Part shown: piece by piece, positions 25,816 to 35,636 of the stretch
Layout: each line of letters opens with the position of its first letter
Position numbering within the stretch: the stretch's first letter is position 1
From: DASTEQ01 sp040905185
Lineage (GTDB): Bacteria > Chloroflexota > Limnocylindria > QHBO01
Length of the DNA stretch: 64,000 bases
Direction: 5' to 3'
NCBI GenBank assembly: GCA_040905185.1
Contig: JBBDRZ010000003.1
Location: forward strand, 124,001 to 188,000
Translations under genes and position numbers: made by a program
Notes under the pieces: generated by a model
The model's database searches: none
What the model was told of the DNA's origin: nothing
What the model saw: the letters and a program-made list of their open reading frames with translations, nothing else

Positions 25816-26552
25816 CCCACGGCGGCCGCACCCTGGGGCACACGCTCCGGGCGGCCCGCGAGGCCAAGCGCTGGGACCTGGCCCGCACCGAGCGCGAGAC
25901 ACGCATCCGGACCCGCTACCTGGTTGCCCTGGAGCAGGGTGACTATCGGGACCTCCCGAGCCCGGTCTACACCCGCGGCTTCGTCCGCAACTACGCCCTG
26001 TACCTGGGCCTGGACCCTGAGCTGTGCCTCGACCTCTACCGGCTGGAGGCCACCTCGGAGGACGCCCCGTGGGCGGCTGTCACGCCGCTGCGCCCGATCG
26101 ATGCCCGTCGCGGCGGCGCCCTGGTCCTCACCCCTACCCGGGTGGCCACGGTCGGCCTGATCGTGCTCGTGATCGCGTTCGTGGGCTACCTGGCCTACCA
26201 GTTCCTGACCTTCGCCGCCACCCCGGATCTGACGGTGACCGATCCGGCCACTGACCTGGCGGCCTTCGCCGGCACCTCGTACGTTCTGCGCGGGGAGACC
26301 GTCCCCGACGCGCAGATTGAAGTCGATGGGCTGCGCGAGAACCCCACATCCACGGCGACTGCCAGCGGACTGTTCAACATCCGGGTCAAGCTCGTGCCCG
26401 GCTCGAACGTGATCACCCTGGTCGCGACCGATCCCGTCACCGGGCGATCGTCGGACCCGGTGCGCCGCACCATCACGGTCACGCTGGACACCCAGTCACC
26501 GGCGCCCAGCGGCAGTCCAGGCCTCGGTTCGCCGTCGCCGCCGGCCCCATAA
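25812..26552 (+). CDS. RodZ-like membrane protein with N-terminal HTH and extracytoplasmic Ig-like domain
   Basis: The 246-aa protein has an N-terminal helix-turn-helix of the RodZ/HTH_25 type (LGHTLRAAREAKRWDL..., YLVALEQGDYRDLPSPVYTRGFVRNYA), one transmembrane helix at about 115-137 and an extracytoplasmic beta-rich domain (TVPDAQIEVDG..., GSNVITLVATDP). It ends in a Ser/Pro tail. RodZ links MreB to the cell wall in rods; similar proteins occur in this ftsK position elsewhere. It overlaps ftsK by four bases. Confidence 0.78.
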   Translation: MTHGGRTLGHTLRAAREAKRWDLARTERETRIRTRYLVALEQGDYRDLPSPVYTRGFVRNYALYLGLDPELCLDLYRLEATSEDAPWAAVTPLRPIDARRGGALVLTPTRVATVGLIVLVIAFVGYLAYQFLTFAATPDLTVTDPATDLAAFAGTSYVLRGETVPDAQIEVDGLRENPTSTATASGLFNIRVKLVPGSNVITLVATDPVTGRSSDPVRRTITVTLDTQSPAPSGSPGLGSPSPPAP

Positions 26553-26583
26553 GCGCCCAACCGATACGGCAAGATACCGACGC

Positions 26584-27072
26584 ATGGCCGACTTCTCGTT
26601 CGACGTGGTGAGCGACTTCGACCAGCAGGAGCTGGTCAACGCCCTGGACCAGGTGCGGCGCGAGATCGCGACCCGGTATGACTTCAAGGGGAGCAAATCC
26701 AGCCTCGAGCTGGGCAAGGCCGAGGTCACCCTGGTCGCGGATGACGAGTTCCGGGCAGCGGCGGTCAAGGACCTCGTACAGACCAAGGCCGTGCGGCGCG
26801 GGCTGTCATTGAAGATCTTCGACTGGGGCAAGCTGGAGCCTGCCGCGGGCGGGACGGTGCGGCAGGTCATCGGCCTGCGAAAAGGTTTGAATGCCGACCA
26901 GGGGCGCGAGCTCTCGCGCCACGTTCGCGAGCAGTTCCCCAAGGTCAAAGTGTCCATCCAGGGAGACACACTGCGGGTCTCAGCCCCGAGCAAGGACCTG
27001 CTGCAGGCCGTGATCGCCGACCTGCGCGGGCTGGACTACCCGGTTGCCCTCCAGTTCATCAACTACCGATGA
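26584..27072 (+). CDS. YajQ family nucleotide-binding protein (UPF0234)
   Basis: YajQ-type proteins have two ferredoxin-like domains and bind nucleic acid or nucleotides; in Xanthomonas a homologue binds cyclic di-GMP. The 162-aa product has the signature opening ADFSFDVVSDFDQQELVNALDQ, followed by TRYDFKGS and the C-terminal QVIGLRKGLNADQGRELSRHV. Its stop codon lies inside a 21-bp tandem duplication that also carries the two candidate starts of the next gene. Confidence 0.93.
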   Translation: MADFSFDVVSDFDQQELVNALDQVRREIATRYDFKGSKSSLELGKAEVTLVADDEFRAAAVKDLVQTKAVRRGLSLKIFDWGKLEPAAGGTVRQVIGLRKGLNADQGRELSRHVREQFPKVKVSIQGDTLRVSAPSKDLLQAVIADLRGLDYPVALQFINYR

Positions 27073-27111
27073 CCAAGCTCGCATGACTGGTGACCAAGCT
27101 CGCATGACTGG
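27070..27111 (+). repeat. Perfect 21-bp tandem duplication at the yajQ/pncC junction
   Basis: Two identical, adjacent 21-base units begin with the yajQ stop codon and each contains an ATG in the frame of the following gene. The unit length is a multiple of three, so duplication adds MTGDQAR-type residues without changing frame and leaves two alternative starts. Confidence 0.95.
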
Positions 27112-27607
27112 AACCACTGACCGTGACCTCGCCGACGCGGCCAACCGCCTGGGGGCGGCGCTTCTGGCCGTCGAATGGACGCTGAGCAGCGCCGAGTCGT
27201 CCACAGCCGGGCTCATCGGTCATGCCATCACCATGGTTCCCGGCGCCAGCCGCTACTACGTGGGCGGAGTGATCGCCTATTCGAACCTGGCCAAGGTGCT
27301 TGAGCTGGGTGTTCCCGAGGACCTGATCGCCAGGCATGGCGCGGTGAGCGCCGAGGTCGCGGAGGCCATGGCCGAGGGTGTGCGGAGCCGATTCGATACC
27401 GACCTGGCGGTGGCCGTGACGGGCATCGCCGGCCCGGATGCCGGAGGGACGGCCAAGCCGATTGGCCTGCATTTCGTTGCCGCCTGCCGGCGTGGCCATC
27501 CGGCCACCGTCGAGCGCCACGTGTACACCCGCGACCGCGAGGGCAACAAGGCCGAGGCCGCATTGGCCGCCCTGGAGCTGGCGATCCGGGAGGTCGACGC
27601 CGGCTGA
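27083..27607 (+). CDS. pncC: CinA C-terminal/PncC family nicotinamide-nucleotide amidohydrolase
   Basis: PncC deamidates NMN to nicotinic acid mononucleotide in NAD recycling. The stand-alone CinA C-terminal domain (about 165 aa) has WTLSSAESSTAGLIGHAIT, YVGGVIAYSNLAKVLELGV, HGAVSAEVAEAMAEG and AVTGIAGPDAGGTAKPIG, all family hallmarks. Two ATGs exist because of the 21-bp duplication; I give the first, and the second (21 bases later) is equally possible. Neither has a clear ribosome site. The symbol follows the family, not a test of activity. Confidence 0.88.
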   Translation: MTGDQARMTGTTDRDLADAANRLGAALLAVEWTLSSAESSTAGLIGHAITMVPGASRYYVGGVIAYSNLAKVLELGVPEDLIARHGAVSAEVAEAMAEGVRSRFDTDLAVAVTGIAGPDAGGTAKPIGLHFVAACRRGHPATVERHVYTRDREGNKAEAALAALELAIREVDAG

Positions 27608-29019
27608 TGGTGCGGCCCGGCGAGCGGATCCACGTCATCGGGATTGCCGGCTCCGGGGCCTCAGGGACGGCCCTGTTGGCCGCGCACGCCGGCGCGCGGG
27701 TGGACGGATGCGACACGGCCGGGCCGTCCGCGTACACGGAGCCGTTAGCCGCGCTCGGCGTGAGCGTTGCCAACGGGCACGACCCGGCGCACCTGGAGGG
27801 CGTGGACCGGGTAGCCGTCAGCGCTGCGCTCCGGCTCCAGCCGGACCTGCCTGAGCTGGTCGCTGCCCGTGATCGGGCCATCCCGGTCGTCCCCTGGCAG
27901 GCCATCCTGGGCGAGCTGGTGGGGGAGCGAGGTCGCCTCGGAGTGGCGGTGGCCGGCACCCATGGCAAGTCCACCGCCACCGCGCTCCTCGGTCACCTGC
28001 TGGTCGACGCCGGACGCGATCCAACGGTCGAGGTCGGCGCGCTGGTGCCGGCCTGGGGCGCCTCGGCGCGGGCCGGTGGGGGAGCGGAGTTCGTGGCCGA
28101 GGCCGACGAATACGACGGCAACTTCCTCCACCTGCACCCCGCCGCGGTCCTGCTGACGACCATCGAGATGGACCACCCGGACGTCTTCGCCGACGAGGAG
28201 GCTGTATTCGAGATGTTCGCTCGGTTCCTGGGTGGCATGAGCACCGACGAGCGGGTTGGAGGGCGGCTCCTGGTGGCTTTGGCGGAGGATCGAGGGACCG
28301 ATGCGGTCCTGGAACATCTGGCTGACTGGGGCGGCCGCCTGGTCCGATACGGCCACGGGACCGATCACGAGGCCGCCGACGTCGCCTTCGATCAGGATGG
28401 CACCAGTTTCGACCTGTTCGGCGTTCGGTATCGATCGCACCTGGCCGGCGCGCACAACGTCCTGAATGCGGTTGGTGCGCTCGTCATGGCCCGAGAGCTG
28501 GGAATCGACCCAGAGGCCCTCAAAAGCGGTCTGGAGGGCTTCAGCGGGGCCTCTCGGCGCCTGGAGCTGATCGCGGATACTGCCGGGGTGCTCGTTTTCG
28601 ACGACTACGCCCATCATCCGACCGAGGTGCGGGCCGCCCTCGCCGGCGCCCGACAGCGAGTCGGTGGTCGGCGCCTGTGGGCGGTCATCGAGCCCCACAC
28701 CTACGCCCGCACGCGGGCGATGTTCCAGGACTACGCGGAGGCCTTCCGATCCGCCGATGAGGTCGTGGTGGCCGATGTCTTCGCAGCCCGCGATCCGGAC
28801 ACCACCATCGTGTCCTCTGAGGAGCTCGCAGATGCTATCGAGGAGGTGTCGGCGGTGCCCGCCATCGCGACGGGGGATATTCACGAGACCGCCTCCTACG
28901 TCGCCGATCACGTGCGGTCCGGGGATGCCGTGGTCACGCTGGGGATCGGGACCAGCTACAAGATCGCCGCTGAAATAGCCGCTTCTCTGAACGCTCGCCC
29001 GGCGGGGGAGAGGTCATGA
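27607..29019 (+). CDS. murC: UDP-N-acetylmuramate-L-alanine ligase
   Basis: MurC adds L-Ala to UDP-MurNAc, the first peptide step of peptidoglycan synthesis. The 470-aa protein has the N-terminal UDP-binding loop IGIAGSGASGTA, the ATP loop AGTHGKST (about 116-123), EADEYDGNF, HNVLNAVGAL and DDYAHHPTEVRA. It is away from other mur/fts genes, unlike in many bacteria. The start overlaps the pncC stop by one base (TGATG). Together with uppS and the lytic transglycosylase this implies a peptidoglycan wall. Confidence 0.92.
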   Translation: MVRPGERIHVIGIAGSGASGTALLAAHAGARVDGCDTAGPSAYTEPLAALGVSVANGHDPAHLEGVDRVAVSAALRLQPDLPELVAARDRAIPVVPWQAILGELVGERGRLGVAVAGTHGKSTATALLGHLLVDAGRDPTVEVGALVPAWGASARAGGGAEFVAEADEYDGNFLHLHPAAVLLTTIEMDHPDVFADEEAVFEMFARFLGGMSTDERVGGRLLVALAEDRGTDAVLEHLADWGGRLVRYGHGTDHEAADVAFDQDGTSFDLFGVRYRSHLAGAHNVLNAVGALVMARELGIDPEALKSGLEGFSGASRRLELIADTAGVLVFDDYAHHPTEVRAALAGARQRVGGRRLWAVIEPHTYARTRAMFQDYAEAFRSADEVVVADVFAARDPDTTIVSSEELADAIEEVSAVPAIATGDIHETASYVADHVRSGDAVVTLGIGTSYKIAAEIAASLNARPAGERS

Positions 29020-29396
29020 GGGGAGCCCGAGCGGTCCTCCTGACCATCCTGCTGGCCGGACTAGTGGCAGTCCTCCAGCAGGGCCTGGTGCGCCTGGTTC
29101 AGGGCTCTGGCGCAGCCCCTGAGCCAGCCGTGATCCTGATCCTGCTGCTCGCCGCCTTCTTGGGACTCCTCACCGGGGTCGCCACCCGCGCCCTCAATCT
29201 CCCCGGCGCCGTGGCGCCAACGTCTCTCGTCATGGCGTGGACCGTGGCCCCAGTGATCTTCGGAGCGCTGCCGTGGTCGATCTTCCAGGCTCTCGGCGGC
29301 GACGCGGCCATCGATCCCACCGAATCGCTGGCGCTCGCTGTCGCCGCCGTGGCGGCCGCGGTCACCCTGGGCGTCCAGATCCCCAGCGGCGACTAG
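29016..29396 (+). CDS. Small multi-pass membrane protein, hypothetical
   Basis: The 126-aa product has about four hydrophobic segments (AVLLTILLAGLVAVL; PAVILILLLAAFLGLL; a segment around TSLVMAWTVAPVIFGAL; SLALAVAAVAAAVTLGV). No family motif is recognised. It is translationally coupled to murC (ATGA). Length and hydrophobicity profile suggest a membrane accessory protein; no function can be assigned. Confidence 0.6.
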   Translation: MRGARAVLLTILLAGLVAVLQQGLVRLVQGSGAAPEPAVILILLLAAFLGLLTGVATRALNLPGAVAPTSLVMAWTVAPVIFGALPWSIFQALGGDAAIDPTESLALAVAAVAAAVTLGVQIPSGD

Positions 29397-29534
29397 CACC
29401 TTCGGGTCCGGGCGCTGAGCGTCGGACCGGTCGGCGCCAGCGTCACCGCGTGACCGCTCCTCTCGACGACCTGGGCGCTTGTGACAAGCACGTTGATATT
29501 CTTCGACCTCCTGATGCCGGACAACGCAACATAA

Positions 29535-29626
29535 CCTCTCTTTGCGGAAGCGGTAGAAGAGAGGACTAAGGGGTCCTCGGGTCCTAGGTCAACCGGGTCA
29601 TGGTGACGATCCATGGCCGGACCTAG
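29535..29626 (+). other. Structured intergenic segment with nested inverted repeats
   Basis: The 240-base gap after the membrane protein contains CCTCTCTT/AAGAGAGG (8-bp stem, 14-base loop), then the repeat GGGTCCT twice. A long-range CTAGGTC/GACCTAG pair follows, enclosing GTCA-TGG-TGAC and CCATGG. It could be a leader RNA of the next small gene or a small RNA. I recognise no known riboswitch. The rest of the gap shows nothing coding. Confidence 0.4.
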
Positions 29627-29636
29627 CCTGCTGGCA

Positions 29637-29891
29637 ATGAGCAAACGACGCGACGTCATGCGAGTCGGCGGCTGGTTGGCCCTCGTCTGGGGTGTCGCCA
29701 GCGTGCTGTTGGCGATTGCGACCGACCTCGACTGGGCGGACCTGGCAGGAGGCTACGGACTGCTTCTGGCCCTGACTGGCGGGTGGACGGTGGCTGGCCT
29801 GGCGTTCTTGGGCCGCCATGAGCAGCGGATGGCGCAAGCCAAGGCCGCGAACCGCATCGTCACGAACCGGCAGGGCGCCGTCAGCCGCTGA
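29637..29891 (+). CDS. Two-helix membrane protein, hypothetical
   Basis: About 84 aa with two hydrophobic helices (GGWLALVWGVASVLLAI and GYGLLLALTGGWTVAGLAFL) and a basic, Ala/Gln-rich C-terminal tail. The start MSKRRDVMRV is chosen because a basic N terminus fits the topology; an ATG 24 bases upstream is possible. The gene converges on hflX and overlaps its end by 11 bases. No family recognised. Confidence 0.5.
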   Translation: MSKRRDVMRVGGWLALVWGVASVLLAIATDLDWADLAGGYGLLLALTGGWTVAGLAFLGRHEQRMAQAKAANRIVTNRQGAVSR

Positions 29892-31200
29892 CGGAGGCCT
29901 TCCTCCGCGTTCGAGGTCGTGGGATAGCGGCAGCGCGGACCTCGCCCGCGAGTGTCGCCGGCAGCCGCCCGGCAATGCGCACGCCGTCGTCGGTGAACCG
30001 TTCGGTCACCTCGCCAGCCTGACGGGCGCGAGCCACCAGCTCCGCCCGCGGATAGGGCACCACCGCATCCACATCCACCAGCGGGCCGCGCAGGGCGGTC
30101 GCGATCCGCTCGCGCAACGCCGCCAGACCCTCCCCGGTGAGGGCGCTCACGTAGGCCACGTCCTCGTCGGATGGCTGTGGGCCGGCACTCGCCACCGCTC
30201 CGTTGAGGCGGTCGAGCTTGTTGAAGACCAGGATGCGCGGTTTGTCGCCGGCGCCCAACTCCGCCAGGACGGTCCCCACCGTCTCCTGCTGGGCGATGAA
30301 GTCGGGGTCCGAGGCGTCCACCACCTCGAGCAGCAGGTCGGCGCGCAGGACCTCCTCCAGCGTGGCCCGGAACGCGTCGATGAGGTCGTGGGGCAGCTTG
30401 TTGATGAAACCGACGGTATCGGTCAGGACCACCTGGCGTCCCGAATCCAGGCTGATCCGACGCGAGGTCGGATCCAGGGTCGCGAACGGCATGTCGGCGA
30501 CGAACGCATCGGCGTCGGCCAGCGTGTTCAGGAGGGTTGACTTGCCGGCATTCGTATACCCCACCAGGGCCACGACCGGGATCGCCGACCGGTCCCGCCG
30601 TCGAGCCGCAGTGGCCCGGTGGCGCTTGACCGCACCGATCTCACCGCGTAGCCGATGAATCTTCTCCCGAATGCGGCGGCGGTCGGTCTCGAGCTGGCTC
30701 TCGCCCGGACCTCGAGTCCCGATCCCGCCGCCGGTGCGCGACAGGTGGGTCCACAGCCGGGTCAGGCGCGGCAGGTGGTACTCGAGCTGGGCCAGCTCCA
30801 CCTGGAGGCGGCCCTCCCGGGTTCGCGCGTGGCGCGCAAAGATGTCCAGGATGAGGGCGCTGCGGTCCAGGACCTTGCCGTCCAGGAGCTTCTCGAGGTT
30901 CCGCTGCTGGGCGGGGCTCAGCTCATCGTCGACGACGAGGACGCTGAATCCGGTCATCGCCTTCTCATCGGCCAGGTCCGCGGCGCGCCCCTTGCCGAGG
31001 TACCAGGCCGGGTCCGGGCGCGTTCGGCGCTGGCTGGTGCTGCCCACCACCTCGGCACCCGCGGCCACGGCCAGGCCGCCCAGTTCCGACAGGCGACGCT
31101 CGACCGGCCAGCGTTCGGCGGCCGGAGACTCGAGAGCGACCAGGAAGGCGCGCTCGATGGGCGGGGCGACCTCCACCGTGCGCGTGGCGGATCGGCTCAT
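29881..31200 (-). CDS. hflX: Ribosome-associated GTPase HflX
   Basis: HflX is a heat-induced GTPase that splits stalled ribosomes. The 439-aa protein has the N-terminal HflX domain (RRTRPDPAWYLGKGRAADL; VVDDELSPAQQRNLEK; LDIFARHARTREGRLQVELAQ), then RGPGESQLETDRR and the G domain with GYTNAGKST (214-222), FATLDPTSRR, DTVGFI and NKLD. It is followed downstream by no co-directional gene; upstream lies miaA. Confidence 0.95.
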   Translation of the reverse strand: MSRSATRTVEVAPPIERAFLVALESPAAERWPVERRLSELGGLAVAAGAEVVGSTSQRRTRPDPAWYLGKGRAADLADEKAMTGFSVLVVDDELSPAQQRNLEKLLDGKVLDRSALILDIFARHARTREGRLQVELAQLEYHLPRLTRLWTHLSRTGGGIGTRGPGESQLETDRRRIREKIHRLRGEIGAVKRHRATAARRRDRSAIPVVALVGYTNAGKSTLLNTLADADAFVADMPFATLDPTSRRISLDSGRQVVLTDTVGFINKLPHDLIDAFRATLEEVLRADLLLEVVDASDPDFIAQQETVGTVLAELGAGDKPRILVFNKLDRLNGAVASAGPQPSDEDVAYVSALTGEGLAALRERIATALRGPLVDVDAVVPYPRAELVARARQAGEVTERFTDDGVRIAGRLPATLAGEVRAAAIPRPRTRRKASVSG

Positions 31201-31232
31201 CGAGTCCAGACGGCGATCATCTGGCGGCCATC

Positions 31233-32171
31233 CTAGCTGACGAGGAGCCGATTCAGGAGGTCGCTCCCCTCCTGGACCAGGCTCCGGTCGTCAGCGGGCC
31301 GCTCCCCGGCATCCACCCATACCACGCGGCGATCGCGCCGGAACCAGCTGAGCTGGCGGCGGGCGTAGCGTCGGACGCGCCGGGCCGTGATCTCGATCGC
31401 CATCTCCAGGCTCCACTCCCCCGCCAGGTGGCGGGCCGCCTCTGCGTAGCCGTGGCCGGTCAGCGCCGGCAGTGCGGGATCGAGACCCCGCTCCAGGAGG
31501 GCGCGGGTCTCGTCCAGGAGGCCGCCCTGGAACATGGCCGTCGCTCGCTCCCCGATCCGCCGGTCCAGGACGGGGAGGGGTCGAGTCACGCCCAACAGGG
31601 CAATCCGCCCCCGGTACGGCTCCGCCCCGATCGTGTCGGCGGCGGCGATCCCCGACAGCTCGGCCCGCTCCAGCGCCCGGAGCAGCCGGCGCGGGTTGCG
31701 CAGATCGGTGCGGGCGGCGCTCGCCGGGTCCAGGCGGGCCAGACGCTCGGCGAGCGCCCTCAGGCCCTCGGTCTCAAGCCCTACGGCCAACCGTCGGCGG
31801 ACCTCGGGGCTCCACGGTTGGCTTGCGAAGTCGAAGCCATCCACCAGCGCGGTCACGTACAGTCCAGTGCCGCCGACGGCCAACGGCAGGCGCCCGCGTG
31901 CCCCGATCTGGGGCAGGAGGGCGCGGGCTCGTGCGACCCACTCCGCCACCGTGAACGGCTCGGACGGCTCCACCAGGTCCAGCAGGTGATGCGGGACCCG
32001 CTGCCTGGCCTCCTCGCCGACCTTGGCCGTGCCGACGTCCATGCCGCGGTACACCTGGCGCGAGTCGGCCACCAGGATCTCGAGCGGGAACCGATCGGCC
32101 AGGGCCAGCGAGAGGTCCGTCTTTCCAGCGGCGGTGGGCCCCACAAGGGCGGCCAGCGGCCCCGCCGTCAT
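31233..32171 (-). CDS. miaA: tRNA dimethylallyltransferase
   Basis: MiaA prenylates A37 of tRNAs that read UNN codons, using DMAPP from the MEP pathway (dxr is in this window). The 312-aa protein has the P-loop GPTAAGKT (11-18), ADSRQVYRGMDVGTAKV, PHHLLDLVEPSEPFTVAEW and the C-terminal RRYARRQLSWFRRDRRVVWVD. It lies between ymdB and hflX on the same strand; miaA-hflX is a familiar pair. Confidence 0.95.
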   Translation of the reverse strand: MTAGPLAALVGPTAAGKTDLSLALADRFPLEILVADSRQVYRGMDVGTAKVGEEARQRVPHHLLDLVEPSEPFTVAEWVARARALLPQIGARGRLPLAVGGTGLYVTALVDGFDFASQPWSPEVRRRLAVGLETEGLRALAERLARLDPASAARTDLRNPRRLLRALERAELSGIAAADTIGAEPYRGRIALLGVTRPLPVLDRRIGERATAMFQGGLLDETRALLERGLDPALPALTGHGYAEAARHLAGEWSLEMAIEITARRVRRYARRQLSWFRRDRRVVWVDAGERPADDRSLVQEGSDLLNRLLVS

Positions 32172-32185
32172 CGGTCGAGGGATCG

Positions 32186-32991
32186 CTAGACCTCGACCAG
32201 GCGCTGGACGAGGGCGATGCTGAGGGCCTTGCCTGTCGCCCGATCGGCCTCGATGAGCGCTGCGTTGAGGCTCACCGGGCCTTCGGCCACCTCAAACCGC
32301 GTCGGCAGGTGGCGCAGGAAGCGCGGCAGGACGGTGTCCAGCCGGAAGCCGATGACCGAGTCGCGGGGGCCGGTCATCCCGACGTCGCTGATGTAGGCCG
32401 TGCCCTCGGGCAGGACCCGCGCATCCGCGGTCGGGACGTGGGTGTGGGTGCCGACCACGGCCGTGACCCGCCCGTCGAGGTGCCAGCCCATCGCGTTCTT
32501 CTCGGAGGTGATCTCGCAGTGGAAGTCGACGAAGCGCAGAGCCGGCAGCGGCTCGGCGGCCCCGTCGAGCAGGGCGTCGGCCAGGGTGAACGGCGAGTCG
32601 AGTTGGTTCATGAACACCTGGCCCATGAGGTTGATGACCGCGACCGGCTCCCCGTCCGCCAGGCGGTGGATGAGCCAGCCCCGGCCCGGCGTGTCGTCGG
32701 GGTAGTTGGCGGGGCGCAGGACGGGTCGGTCGGTGTCGAGGTAGTCGTAGATCTCGCGCTTGTCCCAGATGTGGTTGCCACTGGTCAGGACGTCGATCCC
32801 CGAGCTCAGCAGCTCTTCGGCCAAGGAGGGGGTCAGCCCCGCGCCGGCGGCCACGTTCTCGGCATTGGCGATGACCATGTCGACGTCCAGCTCAGCGCGG
32901 AGGTCCGGCAGGGCATGCGCGATGGCCAGCCGGCCCGGCTTGCCGATGATGTCGCCGATGACCAGGCACCGCATCCGTGCGGCGCGATCGG

Positions 32992-32995
<4 letters not shown>
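32186..32995 (-). CDS. ymdB: YmdB-type metallophosphoesterase
   Basis: YmdB of Bacillus is a 2',3'-cyclic nucleotide phosphodiesterase affecting biofilm and RNA turnover, and its gene follows rny there as well. The 269-aa product has VIGDIIGKPGR, NAENVAAGAGL, TSGNHIWDKREIYDYL, the HCEITSEKNAMGWHLDGRV block and VVGTHTHVPTADARVLPEGTAYI-like metal ligands. It overlaps the rny stop by four bases. The long open frame upstream is antisense or shadow within rny and is not included. Confidence 0.9.
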
Positions 32996-34524
<1,529 letters not shown>

Positions 34525-34597
34525 CGACTCCTCCTGTCAGTGGCTCCTTCTCGGGCTGGCGCTGCCCTGGCGGGCCCGTTGATTGCTGTCGTCAGAC

Positions 34598-34639
34598 CGA
34601 TGACGGACCGCGGTCCGTCGATCGGTGGCGGGTACTCTA
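34598..34639 (-). promoter_or_regulatory. rny promoter and 18-bp perfect palindrome in its leader
   Basis: On the minus strand a -10-like TAGAGT (34639-34634) is followed about 15 bases downstream by GACGGACCG/CGGTCCGTC, a perfect 18-bp palindrome (34619-34602). Four further pairs (CGAT/ATCG) are possible outside it with one bulge. It could be a repressor operator or, in RNA, a stem used for autoregulation of rny. No -35 is obvious. Confidence 0.5.
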
Positions 34640-34649
34640 CTCCACATCG

Positions 34650-34670
34650 CCGCCCCGGTCGCCGGGGCGG
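34650..34670 (-). terminator. Hairpin at the end of the LLM oxidoreductase gene
   Basis: CCGCCCCGG-TCG-CCGGGGCGG is a perfect 9-bp stem immediately after the oxidoreductase stop codon. No T-run follows, so it is either a weak intrinsic terminator or an RNA 3'-end stabiliser that separates this gene from rny. Confidence 0.55.
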
Positions 34671-35627
34671 TCAGGCCGAAGCGAGGCGTCCCAGGAGCGC
34701 GATCATGTCCAGGTCGCGGGGGAGGAAGTCCTGGAGCATGATCCGCTGCGCCCCGGCGACCTCCAGCTCGCGGATTCGCGCGGCCGCCTGGTCCAGGGTC
34801 CCGAGAATCCACCGATCGCGCCGCTCGGCCAGCCAGGCCGTGGCATCGGCGCCGGCGTCCGCGCCGAAGGCCGCCAGCTGAGCGGCCACCCGCTCGCGCA
34901 GCTCGCCCTCCGACTCGGCCACCAGCACGCCGACCATGGCTGAGTACACGACCTCGTCTGGGTCGCGACCGATGGCCGCGCAGGCGGCGCGGACGCGGCC
35001 GAACGACTCGCGCACCCGCTCCGGCGTCGCGGACGACCGGTTGAACTCGTCGGCGTAGGTCGCCACCAGCCGCGCCTGGCGCGGTCCGCCGTCACCGCCC
35101 AGGATGAGATGGGGATGGCGACGTCCCGAGAACGTGGGGCGCGGACGGAACAGGGCGTCGCGGACCTGCCAGTATCGGCCGTCGAAGCCCCAGCCGTCGG
35201 GCTCGGTCCACAGGCCGTGGACGATGGCGAGCGTCTCCTCCAGCCGGTCGTAGCGCTCGCGCAGGGACGGAAACGGAATGCCCAGCGCGGCGTGCTCCTC
35301 CGCGTTCCAGCCAGCCCCGATGCCCACCTCGAGCCGCCCGCCGCTCATCTCGTCCACGGTGGCCACGACCTTGGCCAGGTTGCCGGGGAGACGGAAGGTG
35401 ACCGGCGACACGAGCGCGCCGATCCGGACGGTCGTCGTTTCGCGAGCCAGTCCGGCCAACGTGGCCCACGCGTCAGTCGACGGCTGGTCGGGCGGGCCGG
35501 GGAAGCCACGGTAGTGGTCCGAGCGGAAGAAGGCTTCCAGGCCCGTCGTCTCCGCCGCGCGGGCCGCGGCCAGAATTTCGGCGTAGCTGAGCCCCTGCTG
35601 GGGCTCGGTCATGAGCGCGAAGCGCAT
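34671..35627 (-). CDS. LLM-class F420-dependent oxidoreductase-like protein
   Basis: A luciferase-like monooxygenase (TIM-barrel) family member of 318 aa. Family signatures are GLEAFFRSDHY, TTTVRIGALVSPVTFRLPGNLAKVVATVDEMSGGRLEVGIGAGWN (split into shorter blocks here) and RYDRLEETLAIVHGLW. The subgroup resembles those annotated as F420-dependent, which would imply coenzyme F420 in this organism, but the cofactor cannot be read from motifs alone; FMN is possible. It lies just downstream of recX, 9 bases away, probably in the recA transcript. Confidence 0.8.
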   Translation of the reverse strand: MRFALMTEPQQGLSYAEILAAARAAETTGLEAFFRSDHYRGFPGPPDQPSTDAWATLAGLARETTTVRIGALVSPVTFRLPGNLAKVVATVDEMSGGRLEVGIGAGWNAEEHAALGIPFPSLRERYDRLEETLAIVHGLWTEPDGWGFDGRYWQVRDALFRPRPTFSGRRHPHLILGGDGGPRQARLVATYADEFNRSSATPERVRESFGRVRAACAAIGRDPDEVVYSAMVGVLVAESEGELRERVAAQLAAFGADAGADATAWLAERRDRWILGTLDQAAARIRELEVAGAQRIMLQDFLPRDLDMIALLGRLASA

Positions 35628-35636
35628 AGGGTCAGG

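Noticed and set aside
29393..29659. 88-aa minus-strand frame in the gap before hflX
   Set aside because: No ribosome site, no hydrophobic or domain pattern, and it overlaps the nested inverted repeats; not supportable as a gene.
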